Positions 42,857-52,319 of a stretch of 64,000 nt of DNA are shown one piece after another. Position numbers and translations under genes: made by a program. Source of the DNA: Mesorhizobium carmichaelinearum (GTDB taxonomy: Bacteria; Pseudomonadota; Alphaproteobacteria; Rhizobiales; Rhizobiaceae); assembly GCF_900199455.1 (NCBI RefSeq), contig NZ_FZQR01000002.1:1-64000 (forward strand). The letters run 5' to 3'. Every line of letters starts with the position of its first letter. Position 1 is the first letter of the stretch. The notes below the pieces were generated by a model that ran no database searches, was not told the origin of the DNA, and saw only the letters and a list, made by a program, of their open reading frames with translations.

Positions 42857-43139
42857 GGCTCCAAATGAACGTTGCACCGTGAACGACGACTTCATGATTA
42901 GGACATGTCAGGACGTTCGGGCTGGACCCGCCGATTTTCTGATTTGCTACCGCCTCCACCATAAGGACGAAGAGGCTGTGAACCTCTTCGTCAATCTCAC
43001 GGGATGAAATGCCTTCCACCAATGCATCCCCAATCGTCCTGTCGGCGAGATCAGTGATCGAGGAAGGGTCGGCGGAGGGGTGATCTGGAACGTTCTCGTT
43101 TATCCATTTGTGTAGAAAGGCGAGGCCACGTCTGCTCAT
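42744..43139 (-). CDS. DUF768 protein, only intact frame
   Basis: 131 residues. The first ~75 are DUF768: MSRRGLAFLHKWINENVPDH, LADRTIGDALVEGISSREID and EEVHSLFVLMVEAVANQK. The remaining ~55 have no DUF768 similarity and run antisense into the last 113 bases of the yihY gene, as if an original stop near codon 75 had been lost. Function of DUF768 is unknown. Confidence 0.6.
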   Translation of the reverse strand: MSRRGLAFLHKWINENVPDHPSADPSSITDLADRTIGDALVEGISSREIDEEVHSLFVLMVEAVANQKIGGSSPNVLTCPNHEVVVHGATFIWSLSLRSCLTCQPPPRHACPWAGAGPWSSRRLSDAPSRH

Positions 43140-43258
43140 GAAATGGCTAATTTCACTCCGCGAAATGGTTCCCTTTGAGCCATTGTAGAGACCGGACGGA
43201 CGGAATTTGCCGTCGCCCGAACTGAGATCACCTAGGCCGTTCCTTCGCAGGATGATGC

Positions 43259-44239
43259 TCAATAACCACCGATCACGGGCAGGATCTCGCCGGTGATGTA
43301 GCTTGAGCATTGTGGCGACGCCAAGAAGACATAAGCAGGCGCGATCTCCTCGGGCTGCGCAGGTCGTTTCATCGGGGTCTTTGCGCCGAACTTCGAAACA
43401 TCGCTCGCTTGCTTTTCGGATGGGTTGAGCGGTGTCCAGACCGGGCCTGGCGCGACGGCGTTCACGCGGATTCCCCTGTCGATTAGATTGCCCGACAGCG
43501 CCCTTGTGAAAGCGTGTATCCCGCCCTTGGTCATCGAGTAATCAACCAATTCCTTCGATCCGCCTATCCCAGTGATCGATCCAGTATTGACGATCGCGGA
43601 TCCCGGCTTCATGTGCGTCACAGCTTCCTGGGCCATATGGAAATAGCCGTACAGGTTTGTCTTCAGCGTAGTGTCGAAATGCTCTTCGGTCAGGTCGGCG
43701 AAGTCGCTTGAATGTACCTGGAAGGCGGAATTGTTAACGAGAACGTCCAACCCACCCAGCTGCTTGATCGTAGCGGTCACTGCCTTTCGGCAGAAGCCAC
43801 GATCGGCGACATCGCCGCGGAGAATGATGCAGCGGCGGCCCTCGCTTTGCACCGCTTGTTTCGTCACCTCGGCATCGCCATCCTCCGATAGATAAACAAT
43901 GGCAACATCGGCGCCTTCGCGGGCGAACAAAACAGCGACTGCCCGGCCAATACCGGAATCGCCGCCAGTGATCAGCGCCACCTTGCTTTCGAGCTTACCA
44001 GAGCCCCGCCAAAACGGGGCGTCATAGAGCGGAGCCGGCTTGATATCGCTTTCGTTCCCGGGCTTGGGATGATGATGCTGCTTGGGAAATGGAGGTGCCG
44101 GATATCTTCGCGCACCTGCTTGCATGGCGCCAGTCGGCTTCGATTTAGGTTTGGCCCGGTCGTCCGAGTCGACTTGTCGCTGTATGCGTTGCTGCTTTTC
44201 TTTTGCGTTGGACGTGTTGATCTTGGTTGCGGCGGGCAT
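43259..44239 (-). CDS. SDR oxidoreductase (YghA/GSP39-like)
   Basis: 326 residues. A basic, Pro/Lys-rich N-terminal extension precedes the Rossmann fold: LITGGDSGIGRAVAVLFARE (NAD(P) binding; the GGDSGIG form is typical of the YghA/general-stress-protein-39 clade), DVLVNNSAF, catalytic Ser in IVNTGSITGI and YSMTKG (Tyr/Lys). It ends ITGEILPVIGGY. ATG 44239 with AGGAG six bases upstream is preferred over 44266. Likely an aldehyde or alcohol dehydrogenase of the stress response; substrate unknown. Confidence 0.9.
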   Translation of the reverse strand: MPAATKINTSNAKEKQQRIQRQVDSDDRAKPKSKPTGAMQAGARRYPAPPFPKQHHHPKPGNESDIKPAPLYDAPFWRGSGKLESKVALITGGDSGIGRAVAVLFAREGADVAIVYLSEDGDAEVTKQAVQSEGRRCIILRGDVADRGFCRKAVTATIKQLGGLDVLVNNSAFQVHSSDFADLTEEHFDTTLKTNLYGYFHMAQEAVTHMKPGSAIVNTGSITGIGGSKELVDYSMTKGGIHAFTRALSGNLIDRGIRVNAVAPGPVWTPLNPSEKQASDVSKFGAKTPMKRPAQPEEIAPAYVFLASPQCSSYITGEILPVIGGY

Positions 44240-44383
44240 CGATGTCTCCTGTGTTGTCAGAGACAACGCGCGTTTGTGGAAAAGGTTGATCGCCGCCGCG
44301 ACAGCATGGAAATCCGCGTTGCATCTCCATTTGGCTCTAACGTTCTTGTTGGGTTCGTCCCTTCCGCCAAATCGGCGGCAGGA

Positions 44384-44408
44384 GGAACGATTTGAAAGGA
44401 AACTCGTT
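44384..44408 (+). promoter_or_regulatory. Putative sigma-EcfG promoter of ku
   Basis: GGAAC-N16-CGTT, exact consensus, 28 bases before the ATG 44437 chosen for Ku, and downstream of nothing but the divergent SDR gene. Confidence 0.75.
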
Positions 44409-44436
44409 GGCTCTGAGCCGAAACAGGATGAACGAT

Positions 44437-45261
44437 ATGGTCGCGCCGCGTGCTGTCTGGAAAGGTTTTTTGAAGGTTGGCTCGGTTACCTGCGGCGTCA
44501 AGATTGTTGGCGCCACCAGCGAAGCCTCGAAGATTCACTTCAAGATTTTGAACCGCAAGGACGGCCTGCCTGTCAAAAGCGTCTATGCCGACGAGAAGAC
44601 AGGGGAGCCGGTCGAAACGGAAGACCAGGTCAAGGGTTTCGAGGTGGAGAAGGATGAATTCCTCCAGATCGAGCCCGACGACATCAAGGCGCTCAAGCTC
44701 ACCTCGGATCACACATTGGAGGTGGGTGAGTTTGTGGCGATCAGCGAGATCGACACCCGCTATCTAGAGAAGCCCTACTACCTCATTCCAGCCGACGACG
44801 CGGCCGTCGAGGCATACGGCGTGATCCGCGATGCCATGAAGAATAAGGGCGTCGCAGCACGGTCCTGCATCGTGCTCTACCAGCGCGGCCGTGAAGTTGT
44901 TATCGAGCCATATGGCAAGGGCATGGTGATGACCGAACTTCGAAACCACAACGAGATGGCCTCCGAGGACAGTGTCTTCGATAGCATGACCAAGGCGAAA
45001 TACGATCCCGAATTGCTTGAGATCGCCGGCATGCTCATCGACAAAAAGGTGACCACTTTCGATCCCTCGAAATTCGAAGACACCTACGAAGATGCGCTGA
45101 TTGCCATGATCGACGCGAAGCGCAGAGGCAAGGCGCCCCCAAAGGCGGCGCCCAAGCCGCAGGAGAACGTCATCAACCTGGCCGAGGTGCTCAAGAAGAG
45201 CCTCGCGCAGGAAGGATTAGCGACGCCTAAGACGAGCACTCCGAAGCGCAAGAGCGCTTAG
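44437..45261 (+). CDS. ku: DNA end-binding protein Ku
   Basis: 274 residues. Bacterial Ku forms a ring on broken DNA ends and recruits LigD for non-homologous end joining. Family hallmarks: MVAPRAVWKGFLKVGSVTCG, CGVKIVGATSEASKIHFKIL, FVAISEIDTRYLEKPYYLIP, ARSCIVLYQRGREVVIEPYG and a Lys/Pro-rich tail. The frame opens at 44392, inside the stress promoter; ATG 44437 or 44428 is therefore the real start. Two ligase genes lie 3-7 kb downstream on the other strand. Confidence 0.93.
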   Translation: MVAPRAVWKGFLKVGSVTCGVKIVGATSEASKIHFKILNRKDGLPVKSVYADEKTGEPVETEDQVKGFEVEKDEFLQIEPDDIKALKLTSDHTLEVGEFVAISEIDTRYLEKPYYLIPADDAAVEAYGVIRDAMKNKGVAARSCIVLYQRGREVVIEPYGKGMVMTELRNHNEMASEDSVFDSMTKAKYDPELLEIAGMLIDKKVTTFDPSKFEDTYEDALIAMIDAKRRGKAPPKAAPKPQENVINLAEVLKKSLAQEGLATPKTSTPKRKSA

Positions 45262-45296
45262 TGCAAACCCGCACAGAGTCGATCAAGGAGCCGTTT

Positions 45297-45602
45297 GTGA
45301 CCCAATTGACTGTCGAGCAATGTCGGGCGGCGCGGGCTCTGGTGGACTGGTCACAAGCCAGGCTCGGCGCCAAAGCGCAAGTCAGTGAGGGAACCGTTCG
45401 GGACTTCGAGAAGAGTAAGCGCGTTCCGGCCGGCGACATGCTGGTTGCGATGCGATCCGCGCTTGAACTGGCGGGGGTTGCCTTTCTAAGTGATGGTGAG
45501 ACGATCCATGGCGGCCCAGGCGTTCGGCTCAAGACGTCAACGGCGCCGCGCACGCCCATCCAGGATGGCGAAGCGGGAATTATTCAAAACAGCGAAATGT
45601 AA
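45297..45602 (+). CDS. XRE-type helix-turn-helix protein
   Basis: 101 residues. One HTH: TVEQCRAARALVDWSQARLG, AKAQVSEGTVRDFEKSKRVP, the pattern of small Cro/CI-like proteins common in Rhizobiales. GTG 45297 with AAGGAG six bases upstream is preferred over a GTG overlapping the ku stop at 45261. Possibly co-transcribed with ku; target unknown. Confidence 0.75.
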   Translation: MTQLTVEQCRAARALVDWSQARLGAKAQVSEGTVRDFEKSKRVPAGDMLVAMRSALELAGVAFLSDGETIHGGPGVRLKTSTAPRTPIQDGEAGIIQNSEM

Positions 45603-45632
45603 GCCGCCGCTCGGACCGAGCCATCGCTGCCG

Positions 45633-45923
45633 TTACCTTTGATCGTTGTAGGGCTCTTTCGTTTGTCCAACCATCTTCGCGAATTCCGAAAACGGTAGAG
45701 AATTGTTCGCGATCTGCAGAAGACGGATTGGAAAGCAGATGGCGTCGCGATTGGCCGGCGGCATGTCTTCGTAGGTGCGCTCGTCGCCGGTGAAATTGGC
45801 TTCGGACTTCCGCAACGCGATATCGATGTCGTCGACTGAAAGCAGGCCTTTGTGGACCAGCAAATTGTTGATCGACTCGACCGCCATCATCAGACCTTCA
45901 AGCTGAAGATTGGCGACGTTCAT
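45633..45923 (-). CDS. 96-residue conserved rhizobial hypothetical
   Basis: MNVANLQLEGLMMAVESINN, then DDIDIALRKSEANFTGDERT and MPPANRDAICFPIRLLQIAN. Soluble, helical. Ends convergently with the XRE gene. It is probably co-transcribed after the hydrophilic gene at 45937-46134, 13 bases upstream. Confidence 0.6.
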   Translation of the reverse strand: MNVANLQLEGLMMAVESINNLLVHKGLLSVDDIDIALRKSEANFTGDERTYEDMPPANRDAICFPIRLLQIANNSLPFSEFAKMVGQTKEPYNDQR

Positions 45924-45936
45924 GGCTTGGAACTCT

Positions 45937-46134
45937 TTACCTGGTCGGATGGTTCTGCCCGTCTGACTGGTGAGTCTTGTCGTCCACCTCATTGACGGGG
46001 CGAGTCAGTCCAACGCCATTCTTGGGCTTCTTGTTTCCGGCCGCGTCCTGAGTGAACGCATCCGAAGGGTCGGCGCCGGTCTTTGCCGGATATTTTGTCG
46101 CCCCAGTTTCGCGATGGTTTTCGTTGTCAGACAT
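45937..46134 (-). CDS. 65-residue hydrophilic stress-type protein
   Basis: MSDNENHRETGATKYPAKTG and the rest is polar, disordered and rich in Asn, Lys, Asp, the look of small hydrophilins. RBS GGAGGACC. A GGAAC-N16-GGTT site at 46162-46186 would drive it and the next gene. Confidence 0.6.
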   Translation of the reverse strand: MSDNENHRETGATKYPAKTGADPSDAFTQDAAGNKKPKNGVGLTRPVNEVDDKTHQSDGQNHPTR

Positions 46135-46161
46135 GTCTTGGTCCTCCGTGTGATCAACGAT

Positions 46162-46186
46162 AACCGCACCCGGCAGCGCTAGTTCC
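46162..46186 (-). promoter_or_regulatory. Putative sigma-EcfG-like promoter
   Basis: Minus strand GGAAC-N16-GGTT, 28 bases before ATG 46134. Confidence 0.5.
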
Positions 46187-46236
46187 GCTCCAGATGGAAC
46201 ATTCCCTACGGCCGGTCGTCGGCCAGCAAAGGAGAC

Positions 46237-46976
46237 ACGGAAATGGCCAAGATCAAGAATCTCGGCGCCACTATCAGTGTGATGAAATTTGGTCGTTCGT
46301 CGGCGCGAAGGCGAAGAATGTTTCGGCCATGAAGCAGCTGGTTGACGGCGCTGGCGACGTGTGGACTTGGACCGCGCTCGACAGCGACAGCAAGCTTATC
46401 ATTTCCTGGCTCGTCGGCGGTCGCGACGGCGAATATGCGCTGGCCTTCATGGATGACGTGAAGGAGCGTCTTGCCAGCCGCGTCTAGCTTAAGACGGACG
46501 GCCATCGCGACTATTCAATGCGGTCGAGGAAGCCTTTGGAGCGGACATCGACTATGCGATGCTCATCAAGGAGTACGGCGAGCCGGAAGGCAAGAAGACG
46601 TCTCCAGAGCGCCGCTATAGCCCCGCCGTCTGCACTGGCGCGACCAAGACGCGGATTGAAGGCAATCCCGATCCTATGCATGTCGGCACATCGCATATAG
46701 AGCGCGCCAATCTCACCATGCGTATGGCAAACCGCCCCTTCACGGGCCTCACCAATGCGTTCTCGAAGAAGTTCGAAAACAACGTCCACATGGTCGCGAT
46801 TTATACCGTTTGGTACAATTTCATCAAAAATGCACAAGACGTTGAAGATGACGCCGGCAATAGCGGCTGGCGTGTCGCAGACGCTTTGGTCGATGGAAGA
46901 CCTTTGCGAGAAGATGGATACCGTTGCGCCTAAGCCGGGCAAGCGTGGCACCTACAAGAAGCGAGTAACAATCTAG
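46237..46976 (+). pseudogene. IS1-family transposase remnant
   Basis: Fits the DDE transposase of the IS1-like elements of rhizobia (CDEIWSFVGAKAKNVSAMKQ, VWTWTALDSDSKLIISWLVG, RDGEYALAFMDDVKERL, HVGTSHIERANLTMRMANRP, FVENNVHM-like and WSMEDLCEKMD). The N-terminal zinc-finger part is missing, a CAG has become TAG at 46485, and two frameshifts follow (near 46515 and 46835). Inactive. Confidence 0.8.
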
Positions 46977-47053
46977 TCGGACTTCTGATGTTTGTCCTGC
47001 GACCTCAGTCGAGCGGATTATGTGCTATAGGCAGACGTGAGGGGACTAATTCC

Positions 47054-47428
47054 ATGGGCCAGCCAAAACGGCGTATTGCCTTGATATGTCTTGTCTTGGC
47101 GAGCGATGCCAACGCCCATGGCTGGTATTCGGGCAAGACTGATCCTGTTCTTAATCTCAAATGTTGCAGCGATCACGATTGCCACCCAATCGATTCCAGC
47201 GATGTCCGATCGACTAGACAGGGCTATTACGTTAAGCAACCTCAGCCTTATTCTAGGAATGACCCACCTACGGGCGAGTGGTTCATTCCTTGGGACCGTG
47301 TACAGACAGCGCCGGATGACCGGTATCACATCTGCGAAAATCTCTACCCGACGCTTCGCGTTGGCAGATATCGCATGAGATGGACGTGCTTCTTCGCGCC
47401 GCGAGCCACAGGTTCAATTTCAAACTGA
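47054..47428 (+). CDS. Secreted Cys-rich hypothetical protein
   Basis: 124 residues from ATG 47054: signal-like MGQPKRRIALICLVLASDAN / AHG, then WYSGKTDPVLNLKCCSDHDC and QGYYVKQPQPYSRNDPPTGE WF, and WTCFFAP near the end. This is a conserved rhizobial secreted protein whose function is unknown; four or more Cys suggest disulfides. Confidence 0.65.
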   Translation: MGQPKRRIALICLVLASDANAHGWYSGKTDPVLNLKCCSDHDCHPIDSSDVRSTRQGYYVKQPQPYSRNDPPTGEWFIPWDRVQTAPDDRYHICENLYPTLRVGRYRMRWTCFFAPRATGSISN

Positions 47429-47879
47429 GACACTACCCCGAGAGCCGCATGCTATAGACGCGCCATCGATTGAGCCTGAAATACCAGCCCTACCTCAGCA
47501 AACGGATAGTTGACTGCAGCCAGGGGTGTCCTGTCCCGTCAACCATCCAGGTCGACAGCGGTCGATGAGCGACGGGCCGTGGCCCATCACACACGGCCAC
47601 GCATGCACTTGAGGCCCCGTCCCCAACCTCTACTGTCGAATTTTGCCATTTGACCGAGGACATGATGGGCAACGCGACAGCAAGCAATCTGTGTTTGGAC
47701 GCGCCAGACGTAGGGCCATCGCCTTGACGCAGCAGAAAAGCGTCACGGGGACCGATGGCGAGGCGTCGTTCGGGTTGTGGTTCGCCAACATGCTTGGCGC
47801 GGAGACGGTGTTTTCTCGGCTCTATCAACCCAGTGATGTAGCATAAACACCGCTGCGGCACCGTCGGCGGCGATTGCCT
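47429..47879. other. Intergenic stretch, no supported gene
   Basis: Frames on both strands (e.g. 47490-47861 minus) have no recognisable protein. Convergent end between the secreted protein and ligase genes. Confidence 0.45.
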
Positions 47880-48899
47880 TCACGTTTTCAATATTTGCGC
47901 GAAGGTGCACTGTTTGGGGGCTTTGTCAGGGCGCCACCGCAAGAACTTGCTACCGTGTCGGAAGCGATCGCCGGTGACATGGTCGAACCGGACTTCCACC
48001 ACCAGTTCGGGCTTCAATGGCTCCCACTCCCCGCTCCTCTCGGTGCTCCAACGGCTCGGTCCTCCCGGCGCTTTGCCGGTAAAGCCCGGAGGCGCGCGCA
48101 AAGCTTCGAGTTGTCGGGTAAGCTCTGATCGATCCTCCTGCGCGATCGTTGACGTAAATCCCACATGGTCGAGCTTGCCCTGGTCGTTGTAGAGCCCAAG
48201 CAATAGCGATCCGACCTCGCGCGCGTTCGCCAAGTAGCGAAAGCCACCGACCACACAATCGGCTGTGCGCAGCCGCTTGACCTTGACCATGGCGCGCTCG
48301 CCGGGCCGATATTCGTCGTCGACAAGCTTGGCGATAACGCCGTCTGTTGAACCGTGACCGGATTCGCAAAGCCATTCCGTTGCCGTTGCCAAATCCCGAG
48401 TACAACGCGACAATTCGAGATCGGCATGTCCCGCCGACTTAACGAACGCATCCAACGCCTCGCGCCGCGCAGACAGCGGTTGACGCATCAGGCTGGCATC
48501 CGGACTTGCCAGCATATCGAACAGGATCAGCTTGGCCGGTGTTTCGACAGACAGTTTCCGAATCCTGCTTTCCGCGGGATGCAATCGCATCTGCAGCGCA
48601 TCGAAAGAAAGCGAGCCGTCAATGTCGATGACGATCTCGCCATCGACCACGAATTCTTCGGCCTTCAGGTCACGCAACATCGAGACGACTTCCGGAAAAT
48701 AGCGGCCGAGCGGCTTGCCTGATTTCGCCCGCAGGTCCACTTCATCGCCGGCTTTGAAGGCGAGGCAACGGAACCCGTCCCACTTAGGTTCGTACTGCCA
48801 TTGGCTAGTGCTACCAGGCAGTTTTTCAGCAGCCTTGGCCTCCATCGGCTCCGTGTCCAATGGGACGGCAAAGGACGGTTTTTCAACTTTCGATGTCAT
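47880..48899 (-). CDS. ligC: ATP-dependent DNA ligase (LigC-type)
   Basis: 339 residues. Nucleotidyltransferase domain with the active-site Lys in [12 protein letters not shown], the motif III/IIIa region FVVDGEIVI and ILFDMLA, motif [12 protein letters not shown] and motif V MVKVKR, then an OB fold ending [13 protein letters not shown]. It makes a short second ligase often paired with LigD. Its ATG overlaps the ligD stop (48896-48899), so it is translated from the same mRNA. Confidence 0.88.
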   Translation of the reverse strand: MTSKVEKPSFAVPLDTEPMEAKAAEKLPGSTSQWQYEPKWDGFRCLAFKAGDEVDLRAKSGKPLGRYFPEVVSMLRDLKAEEFVVDGEIVIDIDGSLSFDALQMRLHPAESRIRKLSVETPAKLILFDMLASPDASLMRQPLSARREALDAFVKSAGHADLELSRCTRDLATATEWLCESGHGSTDGVIAKLVDDEYRPGERAMVKVKRLRTADCVVGGFRYLANAREVGSLLLGLYNDQGKLDHVGFTSTIAQEDRSELTRQLEALRAPPGFTGKAPGGPSRWSTERSGEWEPLKPELVVEVRFDHVTGDRFRHGSKFLRWRPDKAPKQCTFAQILKT

Positions 48900-51562
48900 G
48901 CCGCGAGCTTCGCTGAACCAAGCCGTTTGATAGCACTGCTGAGCGACCTCTCACCGTCGTCGTAGTCGGCCCAGGCGACGGTCTTCTTCAGCAGGCTCGG
49001 CACGGTTCGGACCGTGTATTTTTTCGGGTCGAGATCCGCCCTCACCTGACCCCATGTCAGCGGCATGGAGACAGTCGCTCCTTCCCGGGCACGGGATGAG
49101 AGGGGTGCTACGGCCGTCGCCATGCGATCATTGCGGAGGTAGTCGAGGAATATCCGGGAAGTCCGCAGCTTCTTGGCCATGTTGACTAGGTAGAGGTCCG
49201 GACGGTCCGCCGCCATCTGCATGCAGACAGCCTTGGCAAAGGCCTTTGCCTCGGGCCACGTCGTTTTGCTGCGTTGACCGGCCAGCGGCGTTACAACGTG
49301 CAGGCCCTTGCCACCCGTGGTCTTGCAGAAGCTCACCAGGCCCAAATCTTCAAGACGGTCGCGCATTTCCTTGCCCGCTGCGACCACCTCGGGAAAGGAG
49401 ACTTCCGGGCCAGGGTCGAGGTCGAAGACAAGTCGCCCGGGTATCTCGGGGTTGCCCGGCTGGCAATTCCAGGGATGCAACTCCAGACCGCCGATCTGGG
49501 CGATCGCAGCCAGGCCCTCGACGCGGTCGATCTGCAGATAAGGCTTATGGTCGCCGAAGACTTTCACCAGTTCCAGCAGATTGGACGTGCCTGGCATTGC
49601 GTGGCGCTGGAAGAATTGCTCGCCGGCGTACCCGTCGGGCGCGCGCACCAGGGAACAGGGGCGACCTTTGAGATGGTTGATCATCCACGGGCCAACGGCC
49701 TCGAAATATTCCGCCAGGTCGAGCTTGGTGACCGGCTGGCCACCATCTCCGGCATTCGGCCATAGCGGCTTGTCCGGTTTCGAGATGATGACGCCCATAA
49801 CGACCGGGCTTTTTCCAGTCCTGCCAGTTGTTTTGGCAGGGTCGGCAATCTGCGTCTCCCGAGGGTCTGCTGGCCGCTCGGCCTCAACCTCTCTCGCCGG
49901 CTTGTCTTCGCGGAGGCCTTTGAAGGCGGCCTGCCTGATATTCCCGCCGCCGGTCCAGCCGGCGAACTCGATTTCCGCGACCAGCTGCGGCTTGGTCCAA
50001 AAGACGGTCGCATCTTTTTTCGGTGCGCCATCACCGGTAAACGGCGACTTGGCGGCCTGCATTTCCTTCAGCTGCGGCAGCAGCTGCTTGATCTTGGCCT
50101 CGCTGTAGCCAGTTCCGACACGGCCGATGTAAGCGAAGTGCTCACCGCGATTAATACCGACCAGCAACGACCGGAACTTGCCGTTGGTGGTCGACCAGCC
50201 GCCGATGACGACCTCATGCCCGGCGCGACATTTCGATTTCGCCCAGGTATCGGTTCTGCCCGAGACATAGATTGCATCAGCTTTTTTGGAGATAATGCCT
50301 TCGAGCTCAAGTCGGCAGGCAGACCGCAGCACAGCGTCGCCGCCGTTGGTGAAGTGCTCAACATAGCGGATGAGATTCTCACCGCGCTCGGCCTCACCGA
50401 GCATTTCGCTCAGCCGTTCCTTACGTTCCAAGAGTGGGAGCTTTCGTAGGTCGACCCCCTCGGCGAACAGCATATCGAAGGCAAAGAAGATCAGATCCTT
50501 TGTCCGTCGCTCCGACAGTGCGGCCTGCAAGGCGGCAAAGTCCGGCGCGCCATTTTCGCCGAGCGCCACGATCTCGCCATCGACGATGACGTTGGGAAGA
50601 CTCACCGCCTCTTTTGCGATGGCGCCAAACTTCTCTGTCCAGTCGAGGCCCTTTCGGGTCCTCAGCGTCGCGGCGCCTTCTTCGACGCGTAATTGGACGC
50701 GGTAGCCATCGAACTTGATCTCATGCACCCAATTTGTTCCCACCGGCGGTCGGGAAAGGGTCTGGCAGAGCTGGAGCGGGATGAAATCTGGCATCGTCAA
50801 TGCCAGGTCACGAGCGGGACGTTTTGGACGCGGCGTTGGTTTTGCTGACGGCTTAGGCAAAGCCTTTGACGACTTTGCGCGCTCGTCGGCAGCATGGCCG
50901 CGGTTGCTGTCCCACACTGCGTCTGCATCGGCCACCGATGGACCTTGCATCATGAACGGCTTCGGTCCGGCCCCTTTACCCGCGGCAATCTTTTCCATGC
51001 TCCGTCCGGAGGCCACGGACCTGTCTTGTGCCAACACCGCGTCGCCATTGCCGTCGGTGGCATATTTGTCGCGATGTTTGATCAGCAGCCAGTTGGTCCG
51101 CTTCCCACCATTGCGATCATGCTTCATGCGCACCAGGACAAAACTTCCGTGCAGGCGCTTGCCGTCGAGCGTGAATTTCAGATCGCGCTTCTCCAAGGCT
51201 TGTTGGGGAGACATGGGTCCTTCCGGCTCCCAGTAACCGCGATCCCACAGCTGCACGGTGCCGCCACCATATTGACCCTTGGGAATCGTCCCTTCGAAGT
51301 CGCCATAGTCCAGCGGATGGTCTTCAACCTCGACCGCCAGGCGCTTGTCCTGCGGATCCAGCGACGGACCTTTGGTGACGGCCCACGATTTGAAAACGCC
51401 ATCGAGTTCAAGGCGCAGATCATAATGAAGCCGCGTGGCATCGTGCTTCTGGATCACAAACCGAAGCCGGTTCGATTTCTCGATCGAGCGCTCGCCACTG
51501 GGCTCTTTCGTCTTCGTGAAATCCCGTTTGGCCCGATAGGTGGAAAGCTCGCCCTTTGTCAT
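48896..51562 (-). CDS. ligD: Non-homologous end-joining ligase LigD
   Basis: 888 residues with all three LigD activities. N-terminal phosphoesterase (~30-190: [40 protein letters not shown]), central ATP-dependent ligase (~250-560: active-site Lys in [44 protein letters not shown]) and C-terminal primase-polymerase (~600-880: [45 protein letters not shown]). With Ku it repairs double-strand breaks without a template. No clear sigma-EcfG site before ATG 51562, unlike ku. Confidence 0.95.
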   Translation of the reverse strand: MTKGELSTYRAKRDFTKTKEPSGERSIEKSNRLRFVIQKHDATRLHYDLRLELDGVFKSWAVTKGPSLDPQDKRLAVEVEDHPLDYGDFEGTIPKGQYGGGTVQLWDRGYWEPEGPMSPQQALEKRDLKFTLDGKRLHGSFVLVRMKHDRNGGKRTNWLLIKHRDKYATDGNGDAVLAQDRSVASGRSMEKIAAGKGAGPKPFMMQGPSVADADAVWDSNRGHAADERAKSSKALPKPSAKPTPRPKRPARDLALTMPDFIPLQLCQTLSRPPVGTNWVHEIKFDGYRVQLRVEEGAATLRTRKGLDWTEKFGAIAKEAVSLPNVIVDGEIVALGENGAPDFAALQAALSERRTKDLIFFAFDMLFAEGVDLRKLPLLERKERLSEMLGEAERGENLIRYVEHFTNGGDAVLRSACRLELEGIISKKADAIYVSGRTDTWAKSKCRAGHEVVIGGWSTTNGKFRSLLVGINRGEHFAYIGRVGTGYSEAKIKQLLPQLKEMQAAKSPFTGDGAPKKDATVFWTKPQLVAEIEFAGWTGGGNIRQAAFKGLREDKPAREVEAERPADPRETQIADPAKTTGRTGKSPVVMGVIISKPDKPLWPNAGDGGQPVTKLDLAEYFEAVGPWMINHLKGRPCSLVRAPDGYAGEQFFQRHAMPGTSNLLELVKVFGDHKPYLQIDRVEGLAAIAQIGGLELHPWNCQPGNPEIPGRLVFDLDPGPEVSFPEVVAAGKEMRDRLEDLGLVSFCKTTGGKGLHVVTPLAGQRSKTTWPEAKAFAKAVCMQMAADRPDLYLVNMAKKLRTSRIFLDYLRNDRMATAVAPLSSRAREGATVSMPLTWGQVRADLDPKKYTVRTVPSLLKKTVAWADYDDGERSLSSAIKRLGSAKLAA

Positions 51563-51720
51563 GGAATTGCCTCGGCTGATGACGCAACGCGCGACTCAAC
51601 GTCGTCGGCGGGATTTGGTTCGGTGCGTGTGCGGATGCAGTCGGCGAGCGATCATGAAGGACCGCAGACGTGTCGAGCGGCGTGAGGCGTCGCTTGATCC
51701 GCTCGCGATAGGTGTCCGCT
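51563..51720. other. ligD upstream region
   Basis: 158 bases before ligD on the minus strand. No GGAAC-N16-NGTT match; a promoter is not identifiable. Confidence 0.4.
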
Positions 51721-52085
51721 AGAGCTTTATCACTGCCTTGATGCAGCCATCCTTCTTCTCGCGGAACGTCCTATAGGCCTCCGGACAGTCTTCGAGGTCG
51801 ATGTGGTGGGTAATCAGAAACGAAGGATCAATGTCACCTTCTCGATGAGCTTCATCAACGGCGCGAGGTTGAACATGCGTTTTGCCCTGTCATCATCGTC
51901 AGTCCTTTCCGACGTAGATGCCTATGGGCACGGTCACGCTGCCGACTAAGACGCCAGGGAGCGAGATGGTGCCGCCGCGGCGGCACCCCATCAGCGCCTG
52001 CTCAAGGGCATAGGGCCGCTCCATGGCCGTCAAGTCAGGCTGCAAAGTCTCGATGAAACCGCCGGGCCATGGCTTTCCATGCCAA
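51721..52085 (-). pseudogene. Zinc-type alcohol dehydrogenase remnant
   Basis: C-terminal third of a medium-chain (formaldehyde/threonine type) dehydrogenase. Pieces: RPYALEQALMGCRRGGTISL, PGVLVGSVTVPIGIYVGKD then TGA, and after a frameshift AKRMFNLAPLMKLIEK and finally DPSFLITHHIDLEDCPEAYR / TFREKKDGCIKAVIKL to TAG 51721. No catalytic domain remains. Confidence 0.7.
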
Positions 52086-52319
52086 CCGCCTCAACACGGA
52101 GCCGGGACGTGTGGAGCCCGTCATGTCCAGAAATGCGCTGCTGCAGGTCTTGTGGTCGTCGAGTAAAGACTCAAGCGCCTGACGCTTGCGCGCTGAACCT
52201 CTGCCTACAACCGCTCCTTGGGTTTCCCCAGGAACGGAACCTAGAAAACGGCGAAGCGTCGTCTACGCCCTGATCGAGATGGAGGCAGCGGTGGCGCATG
52301 CTGGGCTTGAAATCTGCGC
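52086..52319. other. Intergenic stretch, no supported gene
   Basis: No recognisable gene or signal. Confidence 0.4.

Noticed and set aside
47490..47861. 123-residue minus-strand gene
   Set aside because: No recognisable domain, RBS or codon pattern; equally open in other frames.
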